Shown here in pieces: positions 63,801-64,000 of a DNA stretch of 64,000 nt. The translations under genes were made by a program, and so were the position numbers. The stretch is from NCBI GenBank assembly GCA_002840275.1, contig PHAB01000010.1, positions 47,162 through 111,161 of the forward strand. Reading direction: 5' to 3'. Below the pieces are notes generated by a model. The model worked only from the letters and a program-made list of their open reading frames with translations, searched no databases and was not told where the DNA came from. Numbering within the stretch: the first letter of the stretch is position 1; each line of letters begins with the position of its first letter. Source of the DNA: Firmicutes bacterium HGW-Firmicutes-14. Lineage in GTDB: Bacteria > Bacillota > Thermincolia > Thermincolales > UBA2595.

Positions 63801-63944
63801 GGAGATGAGGAAACATCCTCTTAACTTCCCTTCCGTCTCTAAGGGCTTTATGGTAATGCACTAGGCGGCTTCGCTGGCGCCGCCCTCACAGGTCATTGAT
63901 GGTACCTGACCTCCGGGTCCCGGGAGAGAGCTGGCCATAATGCG
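63801..63944. other. Structured spacer between rsgI and the rRNA operon terminator
   Basis: A run of hairpins: GGCGGC/GCCGCC (63864-63884), AGGTCA/TGACCT (63890-63912), CCGGG-TC-CCGGG and an enclosing TTATGG/CCATAA (63848-63940). No known riboswitch class fits by eye. On the minus strand it would lie past the end of the rRNA operon; on the plus strand past rsgI. Confidence 0.5.
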
Positions 63945-63974
63945 AAAAACACCTGGTTCTCACCAGGTGTTTTT
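63945..63974. terminator. Bidirectional terminator of the rRNA operon
   Basis: AAAAACACCTGGT pairs perfectly with ACCAGGTGTTTTT around a TCTC loop, a symmetric terminator. On the minus strand it follows the 5S rRNA 3' end by about 9 bp; on the plus strand it could stop rsgI transcription. Confidence 0.9.
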
Positions 63975-63983
63975 CATATTAGA

Positions 63984-64000
63984 TCCGGCAACGACCTACT
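63984..64000 (-). rRNA. rrf: 5S ribosomal RNA, 3' end (cut by window edge)
   Basis: The minus-strand sequence at the edge, AGTAGGTCGTTGCCGGA, matches the conserved 3' end of clostridial 5S rRNA (GGxxGTAGGTCGTTGCCGGx). A terminator follows directly. It fits the B. subtilis arrangement in which an rRNA operon lies upstream of csfB. Only 17 bases are inside the window. Confidence 0.8.

Noticed and set aside
1..64000. CRISPR array or prophage
   Set aside because: No regularly spaced direct repeats and no integrase, capsid or terminase genes are visible.

Overview
The window looks like the origin-proximal region of a spore-forming, strictly anaerobic member of the Firmicutes (class Clostridia, Peptococcaceae/Desulfotomaculum-like). 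The evidence is a conserved core of genes whose order matches the Bacillus subtilis yaa/yab region, several sporulation genes (spoVT, spoVB-like, spoVG, yabG, a csfB/gin-like gene, a ypiB-like gene) and oxygen-sensitive enzymes (a CODH-family protein, a [NiFe] hydrogenase, 2[4Fe-4S] ferredoxin, acyl-CoA dehydratase activases). No species can be named from the sequence alone.

The core runs on the minus strand. Read from right to left it is: 5S rRNA end (right edge), gin, yaaO-type decarboxylase, tmk, yaaR, holB, ricT (yaaT), yabA, trmN6 (yabB), GIY-YIG (yazA), rsmI, [abrB on plus], metG behind a T-box leader, tatD, two 3D-domain cell-wall proteins (yabE type), rsmA, yabG; then, after a ~22 kb interruption, ispE, GntR regulator, nucleotidyltransferase, ridA, spoVG, glmU, prs, then ctc, pth, mfd, prsA-like, spoVT, spoVB-like and mazG (cut by the left edge). 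The replication origin therefore probably lies beyond the right edge.

The accessory genes are inserted at a few points. Between prs and ctc (10.7-14.2 kb) lie a PRC-barrel protein, a YpiB-like protein and a carbon-monoxide-dehydrogenase homologue that lacks most C-cluster ligands. Between ispE and yabG (20-42.5 kb) lie a cyanophycin synthetase/cyanophycinase pair, an L,D-transpeptidase, a [NiFe] hydrogenase operon with an HdrA-MvhD fusion and its maturation protease, a complete-looking mcp-cheW-cheA-cheY-cheB-cheX operon, a ZIP metal transporter, a three-gene acyl-CoA dehydratase activase cluster, a ferredoxin, a LysM protein with Cys/Pro repeats and an SDR-family epimerase. At the right end (58.5-64 kb) lie a lytic transglycosylase, a C45-like hydrolase without the usual Cys, a DUF1858 protein, a stalk-domain secreted protein behind a c-di-GMP-I riboswitch, and a sigI-rsgI pair.

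The most unusual items are the CODH-like protein with a dismantled active site, the stripped-down HdrA-MvhD hydrogenase, and two very long intergenic inverted repeats (a 69-bp perfect palindrome at 23912-23980 and a ~227-bp hairpin at 37040-37266). Several start codons were moved from the longest reading frame to positions with a convincing ribosome binding site; these choices are explained in the entries.
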